From positions 713,501 to 777,500 of the forward strand of contig JASPKZ010001235.1 of the NCBI GenBank assembly GCA_030220185.1: a stretch of 64,000 nucleotides of DNA. The letters run 5' to 3'. Shown piece after piece: positions 8,985 through 18,954 of this stretch; the first letter of the stretch is position 1; every line of letters starts with the position of its first letter. The stretch comes from Diploptera punctata. Taxonomy: Eukaryota; Arthropoda; Insecta; Blattodea; Blaberidae. Made by a program: the position numbers and the translations under genes. The notes under the pieces were generated by a model, which was given only the letters and a program-made list of their open reading frames with translations, made no database searches and had not been told where the DNA came from.

Positions 8985-11231
8985 CTGGTCAGGGTGAAAA
9001 TCAGACAACGGCTATCGCTTATGAGAGGAACAAACGCTAAAGATGATTCTGTAAAATATGAATTAAAAAACTTGAAAAATGATGAAATGCGGCAAGAATA
9101 CCAAATCAAAATTGCTAATAGATTTGAAGTACTGGAATCTTCAGATGACAATGTGGCAAACGAAGAAGAAACTGATATAAATAAAGAATGGGAGGCTATA
9201 AGAGATACTATTAAATTGTCAGCATCAGAAAGCATTGGTTGTTTAAAAAAGAGGCAAAACAAGAAATGGTTTGATGAGGAATTTGTCGACATTGTAAAGA
9301 AAAGAAAGCTAGCAAAAATGAAATGGTTATACGAGCCAAATGAGGTAAATTTAGAGCAATTGGGTAGTGTTAGACGGGAAACCACCAAGTTACTAAAGAG
9401 TAAAAAGAGGGAATATTTGAGAGAGAAGATTAATGATCTTGAAATGAATGCAAAAAATAGGAACATTAGAGAATTATATCAGGGAATTAGTATAGAGAAG
9501 AAAAGGTTTCAGGCTAGAACAAACATAATTCGGAATGAAAATGGGGATATGATTGCAGATTCCAAGAGTATATTAAATAGATGGAAAAGTTATTTTAATC
9601 AGCTATTAAATGTACATACAGAACAGGACATTGAGGAGGATAAGTTACAGACAGCAGAAATGCTAGTCGCAGAGCCAAGTGCATTAGAGGTTGAAATGGC
9701 GATTGAAAAATTGAAGATGTATAAAGCATCAGGTTCAGATGAGATCCCAGCAGAACTGATAAAATCAGGGGGAGAAAAATTGATGGACAAGATACGCTGT
9801 TTGCTTAGTATGATTTGGGAAAAAGAAGCTCTTCCAGATGAATGGAAGGAATCAATTATCGTACCAATTTATAAGAAAGGAGATAAAACTGATTGCAACA
9901 ACTATAGGGGCATCTCATTACTTTCAACTTCGTACAAAATTCTAACAAATATATTAGTAAGCAGACTTACTCCCTATATTGATGACATTCTAGGAGATCA
10001 TCAATGTGCATTTAGAAGAAACAGGTCTACAACAGATCAGATTTTTAGTATAAGACAGATTTTAGAAAATAAATGGGAATATAATGGTACTGTACATCAA
10101 CTATACGTAGACTTCCAAAAAGCATATGATTCAATTAAGAGGGAGAAGTTATATAGTATCCTGCTGGAGTTCGGAATTCCTAAAAAGTTAGTTAGACTTA
10201 TACGAATGTGTCTAAATGGCTCAACGAGTAGGGTGCGTGTAGGCAAACAGTTTTCAGACACTTTTGAAATCCAGAATGGGTTGAAGCAAGGAGATGCACT
10301 ATCTCCTCTGCTATTTAATTTTGTACTAGAGCATGCCATTAAATCTTTAGAGAATGAGGAAGGCTTACAACTGAATGGTATTAATAAGCTGTTAGTTTAT
10401 GCTGATGATGTAGTACTACTGGCCGATAGCGAGGAGATACTAAAGGCCAACACGCACACACTATTGAGTAACACTAAGAAATTAGGACTGGAAGTAAATA
10501 TCAGTAAAACTAAATATATGGTCACACGTAGAAATACATTATATAATGGAAATGGACAGCTAATGACAAATGAGGGAAATTTTGAGGAATTGGCTGAATT
10601 CAAATACCTAGGAACAATAATCACAAATAGGAATGAGATGCACAAAGAAATTAAACATAGGCTCAATTCTGGAAATGCATGCTATTATGCATTGCAGAGA
10701 CTTTTGATGTCCCAACTCCTTTCAAAAAACGTTAAGCTGAAAATATATAAAACTATTATTCTACCAGTTATATTATATGGGTGCGAAACATGGACTCTTA
10801 CTTTAAGGGAGGAAAGGAGATTACGAGTATTTGAGAATAAAGTTCTTAGGAAAATTTTTGGACCAAAGAGAGATGAACAGACAGGTGAATGGAGAAGACT
10901 ACATAACAATGAACTACATGGTCTTTATAGGAAGCCAGATATAATAAGAACAGTTAAGTCTCGTAGACTGCGATGGGCAGGACATGTTGCGCGTATGGGG
11001 AATGAAAGACGTGCATGGAAACTTCTTGTAGGAAAGCCAGAAGGAAAACGCCCAGTTGGTAGACCAAGAATGAGGTGGGAGAACAACATTAACTATGATT
11101 TGAGGGAAGTAGATTATACAGGGAATGATTGGAAAGCATTAGCTCAGGATAGGGATGTATGGAGAGCTTATGTCCGTGCGGCCATGAACCTACGGGTTCG
11201 ATAGTGCCAGTGAGTAAGTAAGTATGTAAGT
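8979..11231 (+). mobile_element. RTE/BovB-like LINE family A, 5'-truncated
   Basis: Compared with 60683-63845 this copy lacks the 5' UTR and almost all of the endonuclease domain, beginning within the endonuclease C-terminal motif (catcatctggtcag). The rest is present with one open frame. After the stop only tgccagtgag and a GTAA-type repeat follow, matching the very short 3' UTR and tandem tail usual for RTE elements. It inserted into the TA tract of the element 8354-11331. Confidence 0.92.
8994..11204 (+). CDS. reverse transcriptase of family A LINE, open 736-codon frame
   Basis: The encoded protein copies element RNA into DNA during target-primed integration. Visible RT landmarks: ESIIVPIYKKGDKTDCNNYR near residue 286, motif A DFQKAYD at 373-379, motif B QGDALSPLLF at 432-441, catalytic YADD at 469-472, then NISKTKYM and FKYLGTIIT. 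The C-terminal third carries LYGCETW (594-600) and RLRWAGHVARMGNER with GKPEGKRPVGRPRMRW, a block shared by most LINEs in this window. There is no RNase H, as in RTE. The first Met is only where the truncated copy happens to offer one; the true ORF continues upstream into the missing endonuclease. No internal stop is present, so the copy is young, but without the endonuclease and promoter it should not move by itself. Confidence 0.9.
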   Translation: MKIRQRLSLMRGTNAKDDSVKYELKNLKNDEMRQEYQIKIANRFEVLESSDDNVANEEETDINKEWEAIRDTIKLSASESIGCLKKRQNKKWFDEEFVDIVKKRKLAKMKWLYEPNEVNLEQLGSVRRETTKLLKSKKREYLREKINDLEMNAKNRNIRELYQGISIEKKRFQARTNIIRNENGDMIADSKSILNRWKSYFNQLLNVHTEQDIEEDKLQTAEMLVAEPSALEVEMAIEKLKMYKASGSDEIPAELIKSGGEKLMDKIRCLLSMIWEKEALPDEWKESIIVPIYKKGDKTDCNNYRGISLLSTSYKILTNILVSRLTPYIDDILGDHQCAFRRNRSTTDQIFSIRQILENKWEYNGTVHQLYVDFQKAYDSIKREKLYSILLEFGIPKKLVRLIRMCLNGSTSRVRVGKQFSDTFEIQNGLKQGDALSPLLFNFVLEHAIKSLENEEGLQLNGINKLLVYADDVVLLADSEEILKANTHTLLSNTKKLGLEVNISKTKYMVTRRNTLYNGNGQLMTNEGNFEELAEFKYLGTIITNRNEMHKEIKHRLNSGNACYYALQRLLMSQLLSKNVKLKIYKTIILPVILYGCETWTLTLREERRLRVFENKVLRKIFGPKRDEQTGEWRRLHNNELHGLYRKPDIIRTVKSRRLRWAGHVARMGNERRAWKLLVGKPEGKRPVGRPRMRWENNINYDLREVDYTGNDWKALAQDRDVWRAYVRAAMNLRVR

Positions 11232-11369
11232 ATATATATATATATATATATATATGAAGTTGGTTCTCGTCTTCAGACATAAAATGAAAGAAGAAAAGAA
11301 GAAAAAAATATTTTTCCTCAACTTCCGACCCTACTAAGCATACACAAAGAGACAACTAAAATAGATAGA

Positions 11370-11503
11370 GTTCCATTGCAGGTCTAGGATGGAATGAAAG
11401 AGCTGACTCTCTTGCTAAAAATGGCCGCCAGCTACAAAACTTCACCAACAACGACTTAATCTCTCAAACTCGAGACAACCAGTTATTAAAAGAGTACTAT
11501 GAA
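11370..11503 (+). pseudogene. RNase H-like LINE fragment
   Basis: One frame reads AGLGWNERADSLAKNG, the C-terminal RNase H motif (G.NE.AD.LAK) of I/R1/Jockey-type LINEs, then about 25 residues (LISQTRDNQLLKEYYETI) before a stop. Nothing else of the element remains. It shows that a LINE lineage other than family A was once here. Confidence 0.6.
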
Positions 11504-11604
11504 ACAATCTGAACTCCCATTTACACCAAATCCAATGACGCCTCCCATACTTAAATTTTCATCCCCAACACATGTCACAGACTGTCACTTTCTCTATGAC
11601 CTAC

Positions 11605-12100
11605 CTAAATAACCACACAATTTCTCACCAACCATGGACGATTTAAATCTTCTTCTTCTTCTTCTTCTTTGGTATTACAATCCAAATGGTCGTTAACCTC
11701 CTCTGTGGTCTTCTTCCATCCTTCTCTATCCATCGCAAACTCCCTCAAGTTTTTTATTCCAAATGATTTCTCATCTCCTTTTATATAATACCACCATCTT
11801 GATCTTGGCCTTCCTCTTAATCTGGTTCCATTCCAAAGCTTGCCTGGGTAATCCACCTGGGAAAGGAAAGAGAGGTCGACCTAGATTTAAATGATTGTTT
11901 ATTCAAAATGCTTTCACATCTGCTTGTACATAATTCCACCATCTTGTTCTTGGCCTTTCTCTTAATCTGGTTCCATTCCAAATCTTGTCTGGCTAATCCA
12001 TCTGGGAAAGGAAAGAGAGGTAGAACTAGATTTAAATGGATGAATGATATAAGAAGAGGTATGAGGGAGATAGGTCTGCAAGAATTACAGATTGTTTCAT
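11605..12100. mobile_element. LINE fragments in alternating orientation, duplicated
   Basis: 11640-11850 is antisense LINE C-terminus (GRPRSRWWYYIKGDEKSFG...REGWKK). It turns at about 11848 into a plus-strand piece (PGKGKRGRPRFK). The pair [minus piece, plus piece] is repeated at about 11900-12030, 136 bp downstream, with some divergence. The 3' (GAA)-type tail appears as TTC repeats at 11649-11668. Confidence 0.65.
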
Positions 12101-12239
12101 AGCACTCTTTTATTAACAGTCAGCTCTGTGAAAATTTATTACTCAGACTATCCAGTGACTTAACGTCACTTGCAAATTTATACAACTGCTTCACCTTACT
12201 GCAAGTGTCCAGAAAAATCAGTGCTCCTTTCATAGAGAA

Positions 12240-12990
12240 TTAGACGTATAACAATTGAAATTTAATTATGTGGGTTGTAATTTTACTATAAACACAACAA
12301 CTGAAACAGACATACATATGAAACTGTCCAAATTTCAAATGATATGCGGAACTATACATAAAACATTAAAGAATAAAACAAGAAGAGATGCTAGATTGAA
12401 GTTTTATAAAACATTGGCAGTTCCAGCATTACTTTATGGGAGTGGAACTTGGGTAATGACCAAATAATTACAAAGTAGAATACAAAGCGTAGAAATGAAC
12501 GTCCTTAGAAGAACAAAAGGCTGCACAAGAGTAGATCGGATAAAGAATGAAGATATACGAACAGAGTTAAATATATAGGCCTATCCATTGAATGAGAAAA
12601 TCGATGCAACATGTTCATCGAATGGAAGATCACAGGATACCCAAACAAATGTTAAGATATCAACCTGCAGGAAGAAGAAGACCAGGACGTCCACTCAAAA
12701 GACTTCTGGATGGTGTTTCTCTTGAGGCCGAAACAGGTCAACAAATGGCCTAAATTCGTGAATGTACTATGATGATGATGATGATGATGATGATGAATGA
12801 GAAAATCAGATAATATATAGAGAGAAATGGTTTACACATGTAGAAAGAATGAATGTAACAAGATTACCAAGAGCAGCATTCAACTACGAGCCAAGAGGTT
12901 CAAGGAATGTAGTAAGGCCAGTGAAAAGACGGACAGAACAACTGTGAGGCGGAACAGGCATTTTGCCTAGCCCGTGAAGTGAAGAAGAAG
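12240..12990 (+). mobile_element. LINE family G 3' part, interrupted
   Basis: Frame 12255-12467 covers KFNYVGCNFTIN through LPALLYGSGTW-like sequence (VPALLYGSGTWVMTK) and then has a stop. The ORF continues in relic form to about 12588, is interrupted by a family D stub (12603-12793), and resumes with VERMNVTRLPRAAFNYEPRGSRNV. It ends with tttgcctagcccgtgaagtgaag and (GAA)n. Same family in antisense at 28531-29055. Confidence 0.8.
12603..12793 (+). mobile_element. LINE family D stub with 14-bp target duplication
   Basis: A 191-bp 5'-truncated family D end (caacatgttcatcgaatgg...gaggccgaaacaggtcaac) with a (GAT)n tail. It is flanked by perfect copies of TGAATGAGAAAATC at 12589-12602 and 12794-12807. 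Insertion is within the ORF relic of family G. Confidence 0.92.
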
Positions 12991-13019
12991 AAGAAGATAA
13001 CAATTGAAAGCAAGGGCGC

Positions 13020-13458
13020 CCATAGCTCTTTTATAAGAGGGTGGAAAATATTTTACAAGTAGATATTTTACCTAAGAGGTAGTTAACGGCCCACCATCTG
13101 ATGACTGAATGCAACATGTTCTCCAGACATTGACAAGCTATACTAGAATCTGCTATAAAGCAACATTTTAATGTACAATAATAAATATGAAAGTTAAAGT
13201 TAATAATTTTGTATTTTAAAATTGTTTTTAATATTTAAATGTAACTTAAATAAATAAGAACATCTAAATAAGTAAGTAAGTAAGTAAGTAATTAAGTAAG
13301 TAAGTAAGTAAACAATTCATTGCTAGTTATTGTTGAATAAAAATGTCTTAATAATAATAAAATAAATTTTACTACATAACGGTTTTTGTAAAGAATGCTT
13401 TTAAAATTGTTTTAAGTCATTGTTGTCAAAATTATAAATCCTTCCATTTTTATTATGC
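13020..13458. other. no recognisable gene; (AAGT)n at 13268-13311
   Basis: AT-rich. The AAGT repeat is the same tetranucleotide that tails family A, but no family A sequence precedes it. Confidence 0.5.
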
Positions 13459-13786
13459 ATCCATAGTAATTCTGCCCTAGGGCAGGTCTTTTACTGCAAT
13501 CATAGCATTTTCATGCTATGCTTTGCAGCTTTACTAGGGAATTATAGGTGTGGTAGCTTCCCGTTGCTTTCCACACCGGTGAAGGATGATGATGATAATG
13601 ATAAGGTTGATGATGATGGCCGGATGATTTTCGGGGACCGTTGGGCCCTAAGCTTCCTGAGATTTGTCTTATAGGTGAGGAAAAAGCCCGAAAAAACCTC
13701 ACCCAGGAGCCTGTCCCGACCGGTAATCGAACCCGGGCCCGTTGCGTGACAAGGAAGCACGCTAACTCGAGACTACAGCGGTGAAC
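13459..13786 (-). mobile_element. SINE-1, near full length, antisense
   Basis: From right to left: tRNA-like head (B box GGTTCGAT within cgggcccgggttcgat-like sequence), gtgaggttttttc, GATCAT-rich middle, caccggtgtggaaagcaacggg, then the hairpins catagcatgaaaatgctatg and ctgccctagggcag and the end actatggatg. Confidence 0.9.
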
Positions 13787-13789
13787 TTC

Positions 13790-14725
13790 CTTCCCTTATA
13801 ATTGTAATAAAAACTCCTGCATAGCTTCATATTCTTAAATGAAAGTAAACTAAACTCTGATTGGATATTAAAACAATTAACTTAAGTTGAGGAGACGGAC
13901 CTACAAGGTAACTATATTATAGTACATTATATTACTGTGAATTATCTTTCCGATTTAACAAATAGAATTAAACCTTATATTTAAAGAACTATTAACCAAT
14001 AACATTTTAAGAAATAACATCTGTGATGTATTAATGTTCTTTAAAATTATAATTGAATAAAACTATTCATTCTGCATACAAGTTTCATCAAGGATAGAAG
14101 CAATAGAGCTCTCCTGATAAAATGTAATATTTAATCTCTTCTCTTGCAAGCCCATGTTTCCTTGGGCGCTCTCCCCTACAGGGAATAATTTGAACCATAC
14201 TAATTTAGTTACACTTGTTTTCTTATAGATGTCACTTGAGTGGTCCGTGGTCAGCGTTCCGCCTCATACTGATATCTAGGAAACCAAGGTAGTACTAAGA
14301 CGGGAAAATTATGTAAATTTTGCTTAGAGGCCTTTCATTCAGGCTTAAGGATATTTTACAAGCCTGAAAATCTTCAGACTCGGGACCCACGGCTTAAAGT
14401 TCCTCCCGGAGGACTTGCTCCTTGGATTTTTCCATCCTAAAAATGTAATATTTAATACAAGAAGAATAATTGATTTAAGAAAAGGATAGAATTTATATTC
14501 AAATAAAGGTGAAGAATAATACCACCTGCATTTACTTAATCTGCTGGGAACTTAAGAAGTGAATACATTTGTAATTATTTCTACAAGAAACATTTTTTTT
14601 GTGGTTTTCAAAGTGTTTTCCCAACCTCCTGTGTATTAACTTTCGACCCTAAGAAGATAATCCGGCTCTACCGAAAATGTTACCACCACATTGGGCATGA
14701 AGAGAACTACTTCTCCAGCTAGTAC
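13790..14725. other. no recognisable gene
   Basis: AT-rich with one GC-richer block (14230-14440) that I cannot assign. 13878-13894 (agttgaggagacggacc) is the complement of a motif inside the palindromic element 25034-25175. Confidence 0.45.
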
Positions 14726-14796
14726 CTAACTAACTGGCACTATCGAACCCGTAGGTTTCTACGGGTCGATAGTGTCATTGAATTAGTTAACTAGTT
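14726..14796. mobile_element. two family A 3' termini, back to back
   Basis: A minus-oriented end (ctaactggcactatcgaacccgtaggttt) is followed at once by a plus-oriented end (ctacgggtcgatagtgtcattgaattagtt). Each is only about 30 bp, forming a hairpin. This fits a twin-primed, almost completely truncated insertion. Confidence 0.7.
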
Positions 14797-14799
14797 ATT

Positions 14800-15060
14800 T
14801 TACAGTATTGGGAACCTACTTCAGGGCCTAAATAAATATTTTTAGACGCTAAAAAACCTGTGTCTAGTATTAGAGAGGGCACGCCACTGAACAATGACGT
14901 AATGGGCGAGGTGATGTTAATGCTGACATTTGGATTCTGTTTAATAATGAAACAATGTTACAGCGAACTCCCAGACAGATATGAGCAATGTTCTTATAGC
15001 TTCGGGAAATCCCTCACAGAATTCTCTTGTATTGACTGTGGTATTTCCATCATCTAATCA
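14800..15060. other. no recognisable gene
   Basis: Short open frames here show no motif. Confidence 0.4.
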
Positions 15061-15061
15061 A

Positions 15062-15205
15062 ATCTTCTTTCTTCTTCTTCGGCTTTCCCCCACTTATAGG
15101 TTTGCCGTCTTCAGTTTCCACTTATCTCTATCATTCCAATCTCCCTCTTCCAAATTCCTATCATCCATTATAGTATAGGTTTTCCATTTCCATTTTGATC
15201 TGCTA
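15062..15205 (-). mobile_element. possible LINE 3' stub, antisense
   Basis: The TTC-rich start followed by cactt.tctctatcattcc resembles other antisense LINE ends in the window. Weak. Confidence 0.35.
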
Positions 15206-15209
15206 ATCA

Positions 15210-16150
15210 AATCTCATTTTTTTATTTAGGAATATTCCACAATGCAGTGTTTCCACCTTCAACCCAAAGTGATTTGTCGCCCGAGTTTCCTGTGTAAAGC
15301 AGCTTCTTGCCTCAAATCTCTATCTTCCATACTTCCCTTCACTCCATCCATCCATCGTTCTCTAGGCCTGCCTCTTCCACTTCTTCCATTAGCTTTCCAA
15401 TTAAGGATCTTCTTTCGTAGTTTCTCTTCTTCCATTCTTATGAGGTGTCCATACCAGTTCAAATTTTTTCTTCTATTTTTCCTAATTTTTTTTTTCAACT
15501 TGCATAATTTACCTTATTGTGCTGTTTCTGACCTTATCCCTTCTTCAAATTTTTGTCGATCGCCTCCAAAAATCAATTTCTACTGCTAACAGCTTGTTGG
15601 CTTGTTTTCTACTTACTGTCCAGGTTTCGGACCCATATAATAAAGTGCTTTGTAACAGAACTTGAAATATAGTTTTCTTCTCTCTGTATATTATATTTCT
15701 ATTCCAAAGCACTGAGTTCAACATACCAATGATTCTTCTTCCATCAGTTATTCTTCTTTCAATTTCTGTAGTTAAATTCTCTCTTTTATCTAAAATAGAT
15801 CCTAAATATTTAAATTTTTTAACATTACGTATTCTTCCTGAATTACATTTTAGCGCATCTGTTGTATCCAATGAAAGATATTCTGTTTTATTATAATTTA
15901 TCTGTAATGCCCATTTTTTGTATTCTATCTCTAATTTCCTTAACATGAAAGATGCATCATCTGGATCCTGAGAAATCACCACCTGATCATCTGCGAATAG
16001 TAAATGGTGGAGGTAATAATTATCTTCTATTTGAATTCCCATATATTTGCAGCGTCTTGACCAATTCTTAGTACAATTATCAATATATATTTTGAACAAC
16101 GTTGGTGATAAGCAACATCCTTGTAGTAGACCTTTTGATGTTTGGAATTT
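15210..16150 (-). mobile_element. LINE family H with RT core, antisense, broken
   Basis: Minus frame 15545-16099 includes YMGIQIEDNYYLHHLLFADDQVVIS (catalytic FADD), NYNKTEYLS, KFKYLGSILD and LLYGSETWTV. Just upstream, about 16085-16140, GLLQGCCLSPTLF is motif B. Frame 15259-15498 supplies NWYGHLIRMEEE...LNWKANGRSGRGRPRERWMDGVKGSME. A frameshift lies between them near 15520. The 3' end gtggaatattcctaaataaaaaaa equals that of the plus copies at 28440-28490 and 35200-35225. Confidence 0.85.
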
Positions 16151-16204
16151 TTTCTGAAAGTCTGTTTCCCATCTTAATTTGTCATTTGTTCTCTGAGTAT
16201 AATG

Positions 16205-16675
16205 ATCTTATGTCTCTTTGAAATGTCATTATTTCAATTTGTTCTTACGAAAAAATATTTGAATCACAACAATAAATGGATTTGGCTGTTAAGAGGGGCA
16301 AAAGGTAGCTCATATTTAAAAATTAAATTTACAATTTTAATTACTTACAATGTGAAAATTAAGATATTTCCTCTTGTTCCGTAGGTATCTTATATAAAGG
16401 GTTAGACTGCATTTAATTATAGTTTGAAATATCAGGTAAACATACTTTTCTACTTTTTTTAATCTCCCATCGCCTTCATAGAAAATCTCAACTGTCAGGT
16501 AATGTCAGGTAAATAAAATAAGATATATGTTTTGATTAGGAATTACTTCACAATCGATTCACCTCAAAATAAGCAGTTTCGTTAATACAGTTCTCTCAAA
16601 ATATTTTAAATAATAATATAGTACCTTTTTCATCCGTCTTCCTCAATTATATTTGATTTCTATTAAAAAAATCTT
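16205..16675. other. no recognisable gene
   Basis: AT-rich, no motif. Confidence 0.45.
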
Positions 16676-16679
16676 CTTT

Positions 16680-17220
16680 AAATTATTAAATCATGAAGCC
16701 CTATCAAAACATGTTTGATCTTCGGCATACTAATTGGTACTGATGTTGGCGTATAATTTATATAATGGGTTTAGGTCTGTGGGTGTGTTCTCGTTTAGAA
16801 TGTTTATATTCTTTGCTTGTCTTAAAATTTCCATGTTTTTTAGGATGCTAATTTTGTTGTTGTTACTCTCTTTATGAAAGATTATTAATTATATCTTCGA
16901 TTTTGTTAAACTGATGACCCGTTTCTATTATGTGTTTTGCCAAACTTGATTTTTCTTCATTATTAATAAAATTGATAGAATTTCTTTGTATCTTGTGTTA
17001 ACATTTCTTGTTGTTTTTTCGATGAAAAATTTGTCTCAATTATTACATTTTTGTTTACAAACCTTTATTTGTATATTTCTCAGTTTCTTCTATTTCATTT
17101 GAAATGATGTTAAGTTTAAAGTTAGTTTTAAAGGCGATTTTTTATGTTTTTGTCGTGTTTTTTATTCGATTAGCTGATTTAACTGTTTCGTTTCCTGTAT
17201 AAGCGGGTTTAATCCAATTT
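16680..17220 (-). pseudogene. Penelope-like GIY-YIG endonuclease remnant
   Basis: The minus strand, read across stops and frameshifts, gives VCKQKCNN at about 17063-17035 (the Cys-rich start of the domain), TTRN.NTRYKE, SSLAKHIIETGHQFNKIED (about 16950-16893) and ILNENTPTDLNPLYKLYA (about 16800-16735). The order C...C, T.R.F..R..EH, S.LAKH....H.F, and LNE.T matches the C-terminal endonuclease of Penelope-like elements. The RT part is not visible. Identification rests on pattern alone. Confidence 0.6.
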
Positions 17221-17250
17221 TCAGTATTTATATTATCTTATTTTCCAATT

Positions 17251-17593
17251 AGTCCACCGCTGTGGTCTCGAGGTAGCGTGCTGCGTTGTCACGCAGCGGG
17301 CCCGGGTTCGATCCCCGGTCGGCGCAGTTTTTCTGCGTGAGGTTTTTATCGGGGGTTTTCCTCACCTGTAAGACAAATGCCATGAAAACTTTAAGGCCCA
17401 AATGGTCCCCGAAATCATATGACCACCATCATCATCATCATCCTTATCATTATCATCATCATCCTTCACCGGTGTGGAAAGCAACGGGAAGCTACCACAC
17501 CTACAATTCCCTAGTAAAGCTGCAAGCATAGCATGAAAATGCTATGATTGCAGTGAAAGACCTGCCCTCGGGCAGAATTACTATGGATGGATC
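17251..17593 (+). mobile_element. SINE-1, full length with 11-bp target duplication
   Basis: A 343-bp element flanked by ATTTTCCAATT at 17240-17250 and 17594-17604. Head: tRNA-like with A-box region tggtctcgaggtagcgtgct and B box GGTTCGATCCC in a perfect 5-bp T arm (CCGGG/CCCGG). Middle: gtgaggtttt...ttcctcacctgtaagac and a CAT-rich block. End: hairpins CATAGCAT-gaaa-ATGCTATG and CTGCCC-tc-GGGCAG, then actatggatgg. The 81-codon frame across it is accidental. Confidence 0.93.
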
Positions 17594-17763
17594 ATTTTCC
17601 AATTTTGTTATATTTGTTTATATGTTCCTTCTTTTTTGTTTCCTGACCAGTTTGTTAATAATTTTTTTGTAACTGTATTTTACTGCCAAAATGTTTATAT
17701 AATTTAATTATTTGTTATAGTTTGTTATATTTAATGGTAACTTTAACATTTTATTTATTTGCA

Positions 17764-18408
17764 TGACTATTTAACTCATGCCCCAAATTACCAATTTCGT
17801 TTCAATGATTTTGTTTAACAACCAATGACAGTCTTGTTTCTCCTCGATACTTATCGAATTATGTTTACTAAAATAAAGAAAGCTCCTCCTTTTTTAATAT
17901 TCTAAATAGGTCATAGCATTATTTTGCAATGACTGACTCTCCAACAAATACGTTGAATATAGCAAATAATGAACAGATTCCTTCGAAGTACACATTTGGT
18001 AAATGTGTGTTCAATAATTGTGTTTTTAAATAATGATTTTACTGAGTTGTTTCCTAAAAAAATAATTAATAACCTATAATGTTGGTTATGATATACAGTT
18101 TGATATGTTTCATTTTTCTCCACTAGAGTGCATTCTTATAATATTGTGATTCTATTTGGTAATAAATAATATGATCAAATTGCAGTGGATGAAGAAATGA
18201 AACCTAATGAAACATTTCTAATTTGTTTCTAAATATTGCCGTTAACATTTAATATATAAATATTTTAAAATAACTATATTTAAATAATTATTTGTGAGTA
18301 AACAGCTTAATTTTATTCCTTGAATAGTCCTAACAAATACCACTCTTGATTTCCAAATCTTCTAGATAAATTGGAAATCACTCGTGACATTACTTATGAT
18401 AAAGGTAC
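17764..18408 (-). repeat. dispersed repeat R1
   Basis: About 650 bp beginning gactatttaactcatgcccca and ending in a palindrome (tgatttccaaatcttctagataaattggaaatca). Three further copies: 25369-26097 and 26098-26776 (both inverted relative to this) and 50684-51372. No shared reading frame. Probably a non-autonomous transposable element of unknown type. Confidence 0.75.
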
Positions 18409-18627
18409 TCATTTTCTGCTGTCTTGATTTTTTGTTTATAGCTATTGTATTGCTGGTTGGTTTTCTGCATATTATGCTTATGATATGTCTAACAAGATGA
18501 AATATGTTTTTGAAAGGCTTTCGTTATTTAATAATTTAACGAAGTTTTTTTTATGAAAATCAATTCTAATTGAGGGAGACGATAAAAAAGGTACTATATT
18601 ATTATTTAAATCATTTTAATACATGAC

Positions 18628-18772
18628 CTCATCATCATAGATGGCACTACAGCCCATTTTGAGCTCTGACAAGATCTTTCTCCATTCACCCTCTCAAAAC
18701 ACCTTTCTTCTCGATCCGTTTACTCCAAGCTTCTTAACATCTCAATCTATTCATCTAACCATATCAACTTCA
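18628..18772 (-). mobile_element. possible LINE 3' end, antisense
   Basis: gatggcactacagcccattttgagctctgac and tctttctccattcaccctctc look like the antisense C-terminal or 3' UTR part of a LINE. No second copy here. Confidence 0.35.
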
Positions 18773-18778
18773 TTGTTA

Positions 18779-18886
18779 TATTAATTAAATAAAAATAAAA
18801 CGTAGTTTTATTTGATTTTCATATTTATATTTATTTAATTAATAAATATGGATTTTCATCTAGTAAACACCAACTCAATTGATTAT
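18779..18886. mobile_element. internally deleted copy of foldback 2
   Basis: The left end attaattaaataaaaataaaac and right end aataaatatggattttcatc.agtaaacaccaactcaattgatta match both ends of 19586-19986, with the middle missing. Confidence 0.7.
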
Positions 18887-18954
18887 TCACTGTTATAGTT
18901 CTCCTACTTCTTCCCTTGGTTCCTTTGATTAGCTTTGGTTTTTAAGTAGTGTCT

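Larger units (their letters stand above)
8354..11331. mobile_element. dispersed element with 17-bp terminal inverted repeats, split by a LINE
   Basis: The ends GGCTCGGAAGTTGAGGA (8354-8370) and TCCTCAACTTCCGACCC (11315-11331) are inverted repeats with one mismatch. The parts 8650-8935 and 11256-11331 match 19430-19575 plus 19997-20279 in order, which defines the element; the LINE 8979-11231 sits inside its TA tract. It has no coding frame of its own, only a run of ga.cctaaaaa-like repeats. Confidence 0.65.
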
